Position numbers and translations under genes: made by a program. The notes beneath the pieces are model-generated. The model saw nothing but the letters and a program-made list of their open reading frames with translations. It did not search any database and was not told the origin of the DNA. A stretch of 10,378 nucleotides of DNA. Source: TH1177 sp042138015 (GTDB taxonomy: Archaea > Thermoproteota > Nitrososphaeria > Nitrososphaerales > Nitrososphaeraceae). The stretch lies in assembly GCA_042138015.1 (NCBI GenBank), contig JBHIVA010000066.1:1-10378 (forward strand), in the 5' to 3' direction. Position 1 is the stretch's first letter; every line of letters begins with the position of its first letter. Positions 1-6,440 of the stretch are shown here, piece by piece.

Positions 1-138
1 GTTACCATTATTTTCATTTTAATGTCTCTTTTATTGGTAATTGATTTGTTTTACTAAATTAGGAGGAAGTTTAACATACCAAGACAAGGATTGAAGAAAG
101 ATGATTTTACTTGGCTCTTTATCTTCTCCATAACTTAA
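1..138 (+). pseudogene. Possible degraded 3' end of a membrane protein, cut by window edge
   Basis: From the first base, one frame reads a strongly hydrophobic segment (VTIIFILMSLLLVIDLFY) to a TAA at 55-57. The same frame is then open again as a basic stretch followed by a Trp/Phe-rich stretch (RRKFNIPRQGLKKDDF..., stop 136-138). This looks like a membrane segment followed by a cytoplasmic loop interrupted by a stop codon. Both open stretches are short enough to occur by chance in DNA this AT-rich, and the opposite strand also has a short open frame here, so this is a weak call. No family can be recognised. Confidence 0.2.
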
Positions 139-403
139 ACTGCAAAGATATTAAAATTTGAGTGGTAAACAAGGAAGATTTTTAAAATTGAATAAAGAGT
201 AAATATTTTAACCAATTAGAATTCGATTTATTCAAATCATTCGAAGATTGTTCTAACTCATATATAATTTATCCTGTTAGGTATGAAATAGTTATTTGTA
301 TTAATATCCTTGAATAATACAAGAATCAAAACAAGATGATATCTAGACTTTATTGACTTTATAAAGAATAAAATAATAATGGAGTGTATTTAACAAGTAA
401 TAT
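139..403. other. Non-coding AT-rich spacer
   Basis: No open frame with protein-like composition is seen on either strand. At about 360-385 the minus strand is T-rich (complement of aaagaataaaataataat). This lies just past the stop of the secreted-protein gene that ends at 404 and could act as its T-rich archaeal terminator. Confidence 0.4.
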
Positions 404-943
404 CTAGGAAAGCCTAAATCCTCCAGCCTCTGAGCATTCAAAGCTGTCGAGTATCTCACCAAAAGTACATTTTATTACATTTGTCTCAGGACCAATAGTT
501 AATGTGACCCCAGAAGATGAGAATATACTGTCTATAGCATTGTTTAGGACTGTTGTTATCTTTTCATTAATTTGTTCTTTGCTTGCAAAGGGATTAGATA
601 GACCCGTCATATTTGAACTTGAAGCATCACCATCTCCCAATTTTATATATCCACTAGTCGATGAAGAATTAAAGTCATTAGTGATAGATGAGATTATTAA
701 ATCTCTTGCTTTATCATAACCAAATTTACTTCCTTTAATAGTATAAGTAGTATCAAAACCATTAACATAGCTAGCACCGTCTGTAACGATTAAATTGCTA
801 GTTGCATCCCTTGAAATAGATACTGAATACACAGTGTCACCGTTTTCTGTTTGAGCGTACACATTCAGCGTCGAAAAGCTGATCGCTAGAGCGAATGCTG
901 TTAATACTACTGCGATACAAACTGATAATTTTTTTGTCGTCAT
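404..943 (-). CDS. Secreted or surface protein of unknown function
   Basis: The 179-residue product begins with a clear Sec signal peptide: basic MTTKK, a hydrophobic core at about residues 6-25, and a likely cleavage region around VYAQ|TEN at residues 28-32. The mature part is rich in Ser, Thr, Asp and Asn, as expected for an extracellular archaeal protein. It contains a segment SGYIKLGDGDASSS near residues 98-111. Near the C-terminus are two cysteines, C159 and C170, the only ones in the mature protein, which could form a disulfide. The ATG at 943 puts the signal at the N-terminus, which supports this start. I do not recognise a family. It is a single gene, divergent from the small acidic protein gene at 1214. 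Codon-level coherence and the signal make it a real gene; the function is unknown. Confidence 0.85.
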   Translation of the reverse strand: MTTKKLSVCIAVVLTAFALAISFSTLNVYAQTENGDTVYSVSISRDATSNLIVTDGASYVNGFDTTYTIKGSKFGYDKARDLIISSITNDFNSSSTSGYIKLGDGDASSSNMTGLSNPFASKEQINEKITTVLNNAIDSIFSSSGVTLTIGPETNVIKCTFGEILDSFECSEAGGFRLS

Positions 944-1010
944 AAATCACTATACATTTCTATAATAGCAACATAAGAAGATTTCTATTTGTCATCGTAG
1001 TGATAAGTTG

Positions 1011-1020
1011 GTATTTTATA
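1011..1020 (-). promoter_or_regulatory. Candidate TATA box for the secreted-protein gene
   Basis: The minus strand reads TATAAAATAC here, about 70 bp upstream of the ATG at 943. With the usual archaeal spacing of about 25 bp, transcription would start near 990 and leave a leader of roughly 45 nt. A weaker TATTATAG at about 962-969 would instead give an almost leaderless transcript. The choice between them is not settled by the sequence. Confidence 0.4.
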
Positions 1021-1142
1021 CGTACCTACTTGTTATCAATGTGGTATATCAGATTGAATTTGTTTTTATTTTGAATACAAAAAAATAAAAAGATGATTAT
1101 TCACATTAATGAAAATAAGCTAAAAAGTATAAATGATTTTCA

Positions 1143-1150
1143 TATAAATA
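1143..1150 (+). promoter_or_regulatory. TATA box for the small acidic protein gene
   Basis: TATAAATA matches the archaeal TATA consensus and would place the transcription start near 1172-1176, about 40 nt before the ATG at 1214. The perfect inverted repeat at 1180-1202 would then lie in the beginning of the transcript. Confidence 0.45.
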
Positions 1151-1179
1151 TAACTATAGATAGAAATGTTAGTTTGATA

Positions 1180-1202
1180 TTGTTAAATAGTTTATTTAAC
1201 AA
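1180..1202. promoter_or_regulatory. Perfect 10-bp inverted repeat before the start codon at 1214
   Basis: Arms TTGTTAAATA (1180-1189) and TATTTAACAA (1193-1202) are exact reverse complements separated by three bases. The element ends 11 bp before the ATG. It may be an operator just downstream of transcription start, or an RNA hairpin in the leader. Some inverted repeats arise by chance in AT-rich DNA, but 10 perfect base pairs with a 3-base loop at this position is notable. Confidence 0.5.
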
Positions 1203-1213
1203 ATTATTCTGAT

Positions 1214-1432
1214 ATGTCAGGTAAAATAACAGATGTAAGAAAAAAAGATGAGGAAGAAGAATATGAAGAAGATTATAAATTAGAAATTAATACTCAAAAA
1301 GGATCAAGAGTAAAGGTAGAATCTTCTTCATATGAGAAATTAGATAGTTTAATAGATAAAGCATTTGCTGCATATAAAAGATTGAGTAGTGAAGAATCTG
1401 GAGAAATAGAACAAAAACAACAATATCAATAA
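1214..1432 (+). CDS. Small acidic/charged protein of unknown function
   Basis: The 72-residue protein has three parts. The N-terminus (residues 1-21) ends in a run of Glu and Asp. The middle (about 22-40) is beta-strand-like (KLEINTQKGSRVKVESSS). An amphipathic helix follows (about 40-60, LDSLIDKAFAAYKRL), and the tail is rich in Glu and Gln. There are no cysteines and no membrane segment, so it should be cytoplasmic. The composition and the coherent strand-then-helix pattern suggest a real folded small protein, of a kind often seen as a hypothetical in thaumarchaeal genomes, but I cannot name a family. The ATG at 1214 is the only sensible start. A T-run at about 1434-1440 directly after the stop could be its terminator. 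Confidence 0.75.
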   Translation: MSGKITDVRKKDEEEEYEEDYKLEINTQKGSRVKVESSSYEKLDSLIDKAFAAYKRLSSEESGEIEQKQQYQ

Positions 1433-1433
1433 T

Positions 1434-1440
1434 CCTTTTT
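1434..1440 (+). terminator. T-run after the small acidic protein gene
   Basis: The stop codon at 1430-1432 is followed at once by CCTTTTTTAG. Archaeal RNA polymerase ends transcription at T-rich runs without a required hairpin, so this is a plausible terminator. Confidence 0.4.
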
Positions 1441-1690
1441 AGAATAACAAAATAAGATTTCTAAAGATCTATTGAGATAGAATTTAGAATTGATTTACCC
1501 GTTGCCATAAATCAAAATGAATTTCATTCATACACACCTAGCAGAATTTCATTCTACTTGAACCTAACGACAAATCATCTCCATGGATAATTTTTTTTTC
1601 TTGTCGATATGAATATCATAATAAATACTATCTGATTCAATTATCTGATCACATATATTACAATTAATCAATTACATTTTTCGAGGTATT
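1441..1690. other. Spacer with a pair of GAATTTCATTC palindromes
   Basis: No coding frame is seen. The 11-bp imperfectly symmetric word GAATTTCATTC (GAAT-TTC-ATTC) occurs at 1519-1529 and again at 1544-1554. The first copy can extend to ATGAAT-TTC-ATTCAT and the second to AGAAT-TTC-ATTCT. A run of nine or more T lies at about 1590-1600. The palindromes could be binding sites or hairpins; nothing else is visible. Confidence 0.4.
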
Positions 1691-1697
1691 ACTATGA

Positions 1698-1706
1698 TAT
1701 ATATAA
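1698..1706 (+). promoter_or_regulatory. TATA box for the receiver-domain gene
   Basis: TATATATAA lies about 36 bp before the ATG at 1738. At normal archaeal spacing, transcription would start about 10 nt before the start codon, leaving a very short leader without room for a ribosome binding site. Confidence 0.45.
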
Positions 1707-1737
1707 CTTATTACCTATGTCTAATTAAAGATAGAAA

Positions 1738-2126
1738 ATGAATCGAAATATTCTATTGATCGATGATGATATTGATACATCCGTAAAATACAAAGAATGG
1801 CTAAAAGAGGAGGGTTTCAATCCGACTGTAATAAACGATCTGGAAACTGCAGAACGTGAATTTAAACCTAATAACTATGATCTTGTTCTTATAAGTTTTA
1901 AATTGTCTGTGATGGATGGTTTCGATCTCTATGATAAACTACGACAATTAGAAAAAAAGTTGAAGGAAATCCAATAAAAGAATTCAGAATATGCTTTATG
2001 TCTACATCAAGAATAAATTACAAAGCATTGGCAGAGGTTTACCCTGAATTGGGAGAAGAATGTTATGTTTCCAAAGAGGTTTTGAAAGACGTTTTTGTAA
2101 AACATATCCATACATTGTTATCTTAA
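1738..2126 (+). pseudogene. Single-domain response-regulator receiver protein, frameshifted and lacking the phosphorylation Asp
   Basis: The first frame (1738-1977) gives 79 residues with a clear receiver-domain N-terminal half: ILLIDDDID with the acidic pocket D9-D11, then YDLVLI at 47-52 and VMDGFDLYDKLR at 58-69. A -1 shift at the A-run 1952-1958 joins this to the second half, ending at the TAA 2124-2126. That half holds the beta-4 region (FRICFMSTSR), a helix and beta-5 ending CYVSKEV with the conserved Lys. The joined product would be about 129 residues, normal for a stand-alone receiver. Ser occupies position 53 where the phospho-accepting Asp is expected, and the usual Pro four residues later is also Ser, so phosphorylation signalling is probably lost. 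The unshifted product lacks the second half and would not fold. The break falls on A AAA AAG, in the phase used for programmed -1 frameshifting in bacterial dnaX. A sequencing error, decay or real recoding are all possible. Confidence 0.8.
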
Positions 2127-2137
2127 TATTTATTAAG
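2122..2137 (+). terminator. Hairpin plus T-run overlapping the receiver gene's stop
   Basis: CTTAATA (2122-2128) and TATTAAG (2131-2137) are perfect 7-bp arms with a two-base loop, followed by TTTT. The element covers the TAA stop at 2124-2126. It resembles a terminator; the all-A/T-dominated stem is weak. Confidence 0.4.
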
Positions 2138-2284
2138 TTTTAAGTATATCAACTAACCTAGATTATTTTAATCATTAGCAATGAAATTAAATATTAATTT
2201 CTTCTGGTTGTGAATATATATTAATTCAATATACAAATCTAGGCTTCATATTATGAGATAAATTATTATGGCATATAGATTTTG

Positions 2285-2590
2285 CTATATAATTTCATCC
2301 CATGTTCCTGATAAAGAGAGCATATAATATTTGCTACTATGTTCATTCTCTAAATTTACAACATCTCCAGAGGATATTTGAATCTGAAATATTTGATTTA
2401 GGTATTTAAGAAAATTATTATCTAATGTAGTATCTTTAACTTCAGTTTCCAATGGTGGATTATAATAATTTTGCAACTTTTCAACTAAAGTTGAACTAGT
2501 AAATCCATCTATTAATTCTGCCGGATCAACAAATTTGGAATTTCTCTTAAATACTCTAATTTTACCTGTTAAAAAATCAGCATGTTCCAA
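2285..2590 (-). CDS. Hypothetical protein with no ATG start
   Basis: The frame encodes about 101 residues (beginning LEHADFLTGKIRVFKRNSKF, ending GTWDEII). It mixes basic N-terminal, helical middle (LVEKLQNYY, FLKYLNQIF) and strand-like C-terminal (KYYMLSLSGTW) parts. There are no cysteines, signal peptide or membrane segment. The only start in this position is a TTG at 2588-2590. The frame is open for nine more codons upstream (including CGIRRI) until a TAA at 2618-2620, without ATG or GTG. So either the TTG is used, or this is the remaining 3' part of a longer gene. I do not recognise a family. A 6-bp stem (2273-2278 with 2285-2290) straddles the stop codon. Confidence 0.5.
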   Translation of the reverse strand: MEHADFLTGKIRVFKRNSKFVDPAELIDGFTSSTLVEKLQNYYNPPLETEVKDTTLDNNFLKYLNQIFQIQISSGDVVNLENEHSSKYYMLSLSGTWDEII

Positions 2591-2618
2591 TATCCTACGT
2601 ATACCACAGACTACATTT

Positions 2619-3171
2619 TATCATTATTGTTTATATTCAAACATGTTGAAAGTGATCGAAACTGAAGGAAGTATTATAAGTTAGGCTTCAGAGAATCTTA
2701 ATTTAATTTTATTAATTCTTAACTTCATTTACTATTATCCTATTTATTTTATAAATTGCATTAATAGTGGAAATTGTAGTACTAACTTTTGCAGTTAACA
2801 TATAACTTGGATTAGAATGAGACCAAAAAAGACTTATATTGTTCTTTTACCTTGCTATATAAAAGTCAGCGAATCGTATACGAGAATTTTCCCATATATC
2901 TGTCCGTAATTCCAAAAATCAGTTAGTTTAATATTACTTCGAAATTTAATATAGTATATATTTTAATTTATATTTTAAACAGATTTTGGATTGATCGTAA
3001 ATCAGATATGATTTTTAGATTTTTTGCATGAGTTTTACTTCTTATAAGAAATGTAGTGTATAAAGTGCCAAATAAATTTTATTGAATTTTAAATTGTGTA
3101 GTATTACTAAAATAATAACAGTAATTCTAGAAATTTATAAATAGTATATCTTTTTACTACTAAAAATTATT
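2619..3171. other. Gene-free spacer with an orphan promoter-like element
   Basis: No protein-like frame is seen. At 2856-2865 there is a strong TATA-like TATATAAAAG on the plus strand. About 22 bp downstream at 2874-2883 lies the perfect 10-bp palindrome TCGTATACGA. No coding frame follows on the plus strand, so this could drive a non-coding RNA or be a remnant promoter. The rest, from about 2930 to 3170, is very AT-rich with nothing recognisable. Confidence 0.4.
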
Positions 3172-3357
3172 TCAGTATCTGGGTTGGGACCAATAAAGTT
3201 TATTATTATTCCCACATTCAGTACATTTATGTAACGTTTCAATATCATCTCTATTAATTTTGTATTTATTTACTTTTTTATATAAATTAGAGGATTCAAC
3301 TGAATATTCGCTCCCGCAGTAAATACAACTAAAATATCGAACATTTTTAGACGACAT
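3172..3357 (-). CDS. Small zinc-ribbon protein
   Basis: The 61-residue protein has two CxxC knuckles: C11-IY-C14-G and C45-TE-C48-G, spaced by about 30 residues of charged, beta-like sequence. This is the classic four-Cys zinc-ribbon arrangement, with Gly directly after each pair. It is basic in the middle (YKKVNKYKINRDD) and ends WSQPRY. Such small zinc ribbons bind nucleic acid or protein partners in archaea; the target of this one cannot be told. The start ATG at 3357 is followed by MSSKNVRYFSC, with no signal peptide, so it is cytoplasmic. It stands alone, with a TATA-like CATAAATTTAG on the minus strand about 30 bp upstream. Confidence 0.8.
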   Translation of the reverse strand: MSSKNVRYFSCIYCGSEYSVESSNLYKKVNKYKINRDDIETLHKCTECGNNNKLYWSQPRY

Positions 3358-3610
3358 AAATGATCTTAGGTTACTCTCTTAATCTAAATTTATGCCATAT
3401 TTTTCTCAATGGTAAGATAATAATATATTTGTATTATTGAAAGGTAGTTATAATTTATCTCCAGGTTAATCAATCATCAATACTGCAACTGTGGTTTTTA
3501 TATTCATTATTATGTGATTGATTCTAAAGAGTCTAATATTCAATTGTAATCAATTCCTAATTTCAATCACAAAAAGAAGTGATGTTAAACCAGTAGTTAT
3601 TAAATTCTAT

Positions 3611-3898
3611 TCAGTTATCAAATTCTCCATATGTTTGTAACAACTTTTGTCTATCAGAATAATTTGCATTATCTAAAAGATCTATACACTGTTGTTTCTT
3701 ACCCTCATCGACAATCTTATCTAAGCCGTCTAAATTCTCCATTTGCATACACATGTAGGTCATCTTATCAATTAATTCTTCTGACTCATTATTTCCTAGA
3801 TTGCTAAAATAATTCTGTCCAGATGCCTGTATGATGAGGAGAATTGAGGAGAGTAACAAAATACCCCCAGCTAAAAATAAATTATTATAACTATTCAT
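3611..3898 (-). CDS. Small secreted or membrane-anchored two-cysteine protein
   Basis: The 95-residue protein starts with a hydrophobic segment at residues 7-25 (LFLAGGILLLSSILLIIQA), followed by SGQN, which fits signal peptidase cleavage near ASGQ but could also remain as an anchor. The exported part is acidic and largely helical (SEELIDKMTYMCMQMEN..., DKIVDEGKKQQCIDLLD). It holds two cysteines, C50 and C71, about 20 residues apart in predicted helices, which suggests a disulfide-linked helical hairpin outside the membrane. The ATG at 3898 gives the signal the correct position. No family is recognised. The gene is monocistronic. Confidence 0.75.
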   Translation of the reverse strand: MNSYNNLFLAGGILLLSSILLIIQASGQNYFSNLGNNESEELIDKMTYMCMQMENLDGLDKIVDEGKKQQCIDLLDNANYSDRQKLLQTYGEFDN

Positions 3899-4504
3899 AA
3901 TACAATAGACTATAACTATAAGATTATTAAATTTTTTAGTCTTGATAGTATTAGTTTAATAACTTAAGTATTCATTCTTTATGGTAGTGGTCAGAAAAGT
4001 AGAGAATACACGAATATTTGTAACTATAACTTTATCAGTACTAATTATTTCTATAGATAGGTATTATTGTGAATATTAGGTCTGGTACTTGAAATCTGAT
4101 TTTGCAAACTCATATCTGATAAAATTGACATATTGTTAAAGAATTCATAACTGTAAAAAAAATTTATTGTCTTATTTTGAAAAATATTTCATTTTTGAAT
4201 AATAAATATTCGACTGTTCCATAATACATATTACTAAAGATAAACTTATTAGTATCCTTCCCTGTATGTATCTAACCAATTTATGATATTGTTCTTCACA
4301 ATTATATCAAAATACAAGATAGATATGATTTTTAAAATTTTAAAGTGATGTTGAACTATTACAAGAATTTTTCAATATAATCAAAAAAAAGTATATTATA
4401 TTTAAGATTTGATATTGTGTTATCTGAAAAAAAGTGTGATATCATATTAAATGGTAGTAGGAAATTTGAGTTTCATAATAAAATAAAATTCTTATAGTTA
4501 AAAT
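3899..4504. other. Long AT-rich spacer; one weak small open frame
   Basis: No clear gene is seen. At 3981-4079 the plus strand has an ATG-started 32-codon frame with a hydrophobic segment (RIFVTITLSVLIISI) after a basic N-terminus. It could be a micro-membrane protein or the remnant of a signal peptide, but a frame of this length is expected by chance here. The rest shows only A/T runs. Confidence 0.35.
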
Positions 4505-4642
4505 ATGGCACCCAAAGTATGTATAACTGTTATTTTATTTTTAGAAGATGTTGAGAATCGTGTGACGAGAATAATAAGAAGGAATTTCTCAATTAATAGT
4601 AAAGATATAATAATAATTTGGTTATTATATAGGTATGAATAG
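4505..4642 (+). CDS. Doubtful 45-residue open frame upstream of nuoI
   Basis: ATG at 4505 opens a frame that begins MAPKVCITVILFLEDVENRV, has a basic middle (RIIRRNF) and ends in hydrophobic and aromatic residues before a TAG at 4640-4642. It ends 69 bp before nuoI and partly overlaps the region where the nuoI promoter should lie. Frames of 45 codons arise by chance several times in a window this AT-rich, so I give it low weight and do not recognise it. Confidence 0.15.
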   Translation: MAPKVCITVILFLEDVENRVTRIIRRNFSINSKDIIIIWLLYRYE

Positions 4643-4650
4643 AATTGTTA

Positions 4651-4660
4651 TTTTATATCC
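4651..4660 (+). promoter_or_regulatory. TATA box for nuoI
   Basis: TTTTATATCC is a good archaeal TATA-like element. It would start transcription near 4680, giving a leader of about 30 nt before the ATG at 4712. A GGAG at about 4694-4697 lies in that leader, somewhat far from the start codon to act as a ribosome binding site. Confidence 0.4.
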
Positions 4661-4676
4661 GAATTTTTTAAAATTC
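4661..4676. promoter_or_regulatory. Perfect inverted repeat between TATA box and nuoI start
   Basis: GAATTTT and AAAATTC are exact 7-bp arms separated by TT. The element directly follows the TATA-like sequence and ends close to the predicted transcription start. That is the usual place for an archaeal repressor to block RNA polymerase. No regulator is known for it here; this is inference from position and symmetry. Confidence 0.4.
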
Positions 4677-4711
4677 AATAAAAAGAACATTATGGAGTAT
4701 TTATAGTTATT

Positions 4712-5233
4712 ATGTCATCATCAATCATAAAAAAAACAACGACAGCCACTGGTTTTATAAAAGCAATAGAATCTGGTTCAAAGCATCTCCTACTTAAAAG
4801 GTTTACTTTAAGATTTCCTGAACAGAAATTAAAGTTTGTAGGTGATGGATATCAATTTGATCCTAAAAGAGGAGTAGGAATAGCTGGTGCTCGTGGTAGA
4901 CATATTCTTTTTCACGAAAAATGTACTGGCTGTCAACTATGTGCAATTACCTGTGAAGGAATTGCAGAAGCTATAGCAATGGTTAAAGTTAATGAAAAAT
5001 GGAAGCAAAACAAAAAAAGTATAATGCCACAAATTGATTATGGGAAATGTGTTTTTTGTGGACTGTGTGTAGATGCTTGTCCTTTCTATGCCTTGTTTAT
5101 GACTAACGACTTTGAACTATCATCTTTTACTAAAGAACATCTTATTTATACCCCAGCCCAGTTGGCAGTAAAACCAAAATATGATGGGTCGGTTGAAATA
5201 AAAATTGATGAAAGAGGAGCTTGGCATGGTTAA
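4712..5233 (+). CDS. nuoI: NADH dehydrogenase-like complex I subunit I (iron-sulfur)
   Basis: The 173-residue protein is a two-[4Fe-4S] ferredoxin-type subunit of the complex I family, which passes electrons within the peripheral arm at the cytoplasmic face of the membrane. The first cluster motif is C71-TG-C74-QL-C77-AIT-C81 and the second is C113-VF-C116-GL-C119-VDA-C123-P. The last Cys of the first motif is followed by Glu82 rather than the common Pro. Before the clusters, FTLRFPEQKLKF and the segment GARGRHILFHEKCTGC match the NuoI arrangement, and the length is typical. The N-terminus is short and polar. In thaumarchaea complex I lacks the NADH-oxidising module, so the electron donor is probably ferredoxin or another carrier. 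The gene normally sits among nuoABCDHIJKMLN, but here no other nuo gene is within reach on either side. It may be a relocated or a second copy. Confidence 0.92.
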   Translation: MSSSIIKKTTTATGFIKAIESGSKHLLLKRFTLRFPEQKLKFVGDGYQFDPKRGVGIAGARGRHILFHEKCTGCQLCAITCEGIAEAIAMVKVNEKWKQNKKSIMPQIDYGKCVFCGLCVDACPFYALFMTNDFELSSFTKEHLIYTPAQLAVKPKYDGSVEIKIDERGAWHG

Positions 5234-5617
5234 TCGATTTAGCAAGATTACAATTATTTATTTAGGAATTATATAGAAAGATGCAATAATACAAGTGAAC
5301 GATAAAAATATTTGGGTTTAGATTAAGATTATATGTATGATTTATTAATTGTTCATCCATTAATCAAAAGTGAAATATAATTAAATATGTATTTTATATT
5401 GAATAATTATGTTCGATCGTTTTTTCTCTAATTTGTTTTATTTGCTATTTATAATATTTTTTATTATATTCTTTTTAATAATATTTTCTGAATTTTTTTA
5501 TTAGATTAGAATTGAACTCGTCATGTCAACAACAATTTTTTTAATGATAAATATTTAAAATTCATTCATGCTCATCACAATATTACTAGGTTGGTACAAG
5601 AGCATTTGATTAACAAG
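5234..5617. other. Spacer with a very T-rich stretch and a possible hydrophobic micro-ORF
   Basis: Nothing recognisable lies at 5234-5400. From about 5418 to 5501 the plus strand is extremely T-rich and could end transcription coming from nuoI. The same stretch holds a short ATG-started frame, listed separately. 5505-5617 shows no feature. Confidence 0.4.
5409..5504 (+). CDS. Possible 31-residue single-span membrane micro-protein
   Basis: ATG at 5409 opens MFDRFFSNLFYLLFIIFFII followed by FFLIIF and SEFFY before a TAG at 5502-5504. If real, it is a short charged or polar N-terminus and one transmembrane helix. The T-rich base composition alone would produce Phe, Leu and Ile codons, so this can easily be an accident of a T-rich terminator-like region. 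TATA-like AT-rich sequence precedes it, but this is not discriminating. Confidence 0.2.
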   Translation: MFDRFFSNLFYLLFIIFFIIFFLIIFSEFFY

Positions 5618-5863
5618 TTATTCATAGATTGGTGAATGACCTTGCATGCTTTTACCTAAGATCTTTCTTCCTTTGTGTTTGGATTTGCTTAAATGAATTT
5701 TTTTTTCTATTATTTCATGAGGTTTATTTGCGGTTCTCCCATTATTTGGAGTTTCTTTTTTAATCTTATTCAGATTATTTATAAATTCATCTTTGATAAA
5801 AGTATATTCTTCGGTATTATAATCATTTTTTTTTATTATTTTAATTTCCTTCTTTTTACTCAT
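5618..5863 (-). CDS. Small lysine-rich basic protein of unknown function
   Basis: The 81-residue protein begins MSKKKEIKIIKKNDYNTEEY and has a central helical stretch (FIKDEFINNLNKIKKE). The C-terminal half is strongly basic and low in hydrophobic residues (HLSKSKHKGRKILGKSMQGHS). It has no cysteines, signal or membrane segment. The charge suggests binding to nucleic acid or another polyanion, but this is inference from composition only, and no family is recognised. The ATG at 5863 follows a TATA-like AATATATAAT on the minus strand centred about 23 bp upstream, so the mRNA is probably leaderless. The gene stands alone. Confidence 0.55.
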   Translation of the reverse strand: MSKKKEIKIIKKNDYNTEEYTFIKDEFINNLNKIKKETPNNGRTANKPHEIIEKKIHLSKSKHKGRKILGKSMQGHSPIYE

Positions 5864-5880
5864 TTTTAAATACCTTTTGT

Positions 5881-5892
5881 ATTATATATTTA
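5881..5892 (-). promoter_or_regulatory. TATA box giving a leaderless start for the basic protein gene
   Basis: The minus strand reads TAAATATATAAT here. Its centre is about 23-25 bp upstream of the ATG at 5863, so transcription should begin at or next to the start codon. Confidence 0.4.
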
Positions 5893-6440
5893 TCACAGAG
5901 ATCATCCATAAGTAATAAACCAAATGAATTTTAATATTTAGTTATTATTTAACAGTAGGTAATATAAAGTATTGAATACATTATCGATAAAAAGAGTATT
6001 TTACTGAAAACTATTATACGAGTTAATAAATGTATAAATAATAGTTAATAAATTTTTTATAATACTTCAAAAAGATTATCCACATTCGAAGTTTATTTTA
6101 CTTTGTAAGAGTAGATATTTTAATAATAAAAAATATTCTGTCAAAAAAATAAAAATAGTAAAATATAATCAATAAAAATAGTATTTTATTCTAGAAAATA
6201 ATAATGAGACTATGAAATATATAATGAAAAAAAGTAGATCTCTAAAGTAATTCAATAAGTTATGAAATATGAAATCAGAATAAAATTTAATAGTTAATTT
6301 TGGTATATAATATGATAAAAGTACACAATATATTAAGCTTTACAAGTATTTTAGATTAGGGTAATTGAATTTGTTTTATTTTGGAATTTCCCTATCTCAT
6401 TTTATCTTTTATTTTCTATTTTTTTGATAAAATGATGTAT
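5893..6440. other. Long gene-free AT-rich spacer with short repeats
   Basis: No protein-like frame is seen. AGTTAATAAAT occurs at 6021-6031 and 6043-6053. AACTATTAT (6009-6017) pairs with ATAATAGTT (6038-6046). AATAAAAATAGTA occurs at 6148-6160 and 6171-6183. All are AT-only or nearly so and may be chance. 6361-6432 is T-rich on the plus strand. Confidence 0.4.

Noticed and set aside
504..719. 71-codon plus-strand open frame
   Set aside because: It lies fully inside the opposite-strand secreted-protein gene, which has a signal peptide and coherent composition; the plus-strand frame is its shadow.
6148..6183. AATAAAAATAGTA direct repeat
   Set aside because: Nearly pure A/T words of this length are expected by chance in this composition; only two copies are present and no array structure exists.
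5893..6440. Possible CRISPR array or tandem repeat region
   Set aside because: No repeat of 20 bp or more with regular spacing is present; only short AT words recur.
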